From Caldilineaceae bacterium (GTDB taxonomy: Bacteria > Chloroflexota > Anaerolineae > Caldilineales > Caldilineaceae), in the NCBI GenBank assembly GCA_015494005.1, contig WGCB01000531.1:1-6391 (forward strand): a stretch of 6,391 nt of DNA. The letters run 5' to 3'. The position numbers were made by a program, and so were the translations under genes. Positions within the stretch are counted from its first letter, which is position 1, and each line of letters begins with the position of its first letter. Below are positions 6,364 to 6,391 of the stretch, piece after piece. The notes beneath the pieces were generated by a model, which did not search any database, was not told where the DNA came from, and worked only from the letters and a program-made list of their open reading frames with translations.

Positions 6364-6391
6364 GGGGAGGGTCGCCCTCGCGGCCTTCCCC
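6364..6391 (+). terminator. Hairpin after the BMP gene, probable terminator cut by the window edge
   Basis: GGGGAGGGTCGC and GCGGCCTTCCCC pair over 12 positions (10 Watson-Crick, 2 G-U wobbles) around a CCTC loop. The structure begins 34 bases after the TAA of the BMP gene and its right arm ends at the last base given, so any U-tract is out of view. It could terminate transcription or be a read-through or processing hairpin that keeps the binding protein more abundant than downstream transporter genes. Confidence 0.55.

Noticed and set aside
6353..6391. ATG at 6353 opening a frame to the window end, a possible next gene
   Set aside because: There is no ribosome binding site before it, only 13 codons are visible, and they coincide with the hairpin arms.

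Overview
The window is a GC-rich bacterial chromosomal segment with five complete protein genes, all with clean starts and stops. Composition, the lipoprotein style of the substrate-binding protein, and the gene mix suggest a member of the Chloroflexota (Anaerolineae or Caldilineae-like). This is an inference from protein appearance only; there is no rRNA or marker gene to confirm it. No tRNA, rRNA, CRISPR array, transposase or prophage gene is visible.

Layout. Positions 1-50 are a perfect 50-base palindrome that overlaps the stop codon of the first gene. Two genes lie on the minus strand and are probably co-transcribed: nfi (endonuclease V, GTG start at 1689) and then, 45 bases downstream, a ROK-family sugar kinase resembling fructokinase (972-49). 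A 284-base divergent intergenic region (1690-1973) carries a candidate promoter for each direction. On the plus strand follow a DUF72 (YecE-like) protein (1974-2846), a two-transmembrane methyl-accepting chemotaxis protein with tandem HAMP domains (2982-5078), a strong intrinsic terminator (about 5111-5166), a near-ideal sigma-70-type promoter (5173-5200), and a BMP/PnrA-family lipoprotein substrate-binding protein (5295-6329). A second hairpin (6364-6391) ends exactly at the right edge.

Function. Endonuclease V initiates repair of deaminated purines (hypoxanthine/inosine). The divergent DUF72 protein ends in QLSLF, which matches the beta-sliding-clamp-binding consensus, so the left half may hold two DNA-maintenance functions facing away from each other. 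The chemoreceptor and the binding protein each have their own signals and are best read as independent units: one senses signals at the membrane, the other captures a solute, possibly a nucleoside, for an ABC transporter whose other subunits are not in view.

I see no clearly new multi-gene system here. The points most worth a second look are the clamp-binding tail on the DUF72 protein and its position opposite nfi, the perfect edge palindrome, the sigma-28-like element before the chemoreceptor, and the altered receptor tip.
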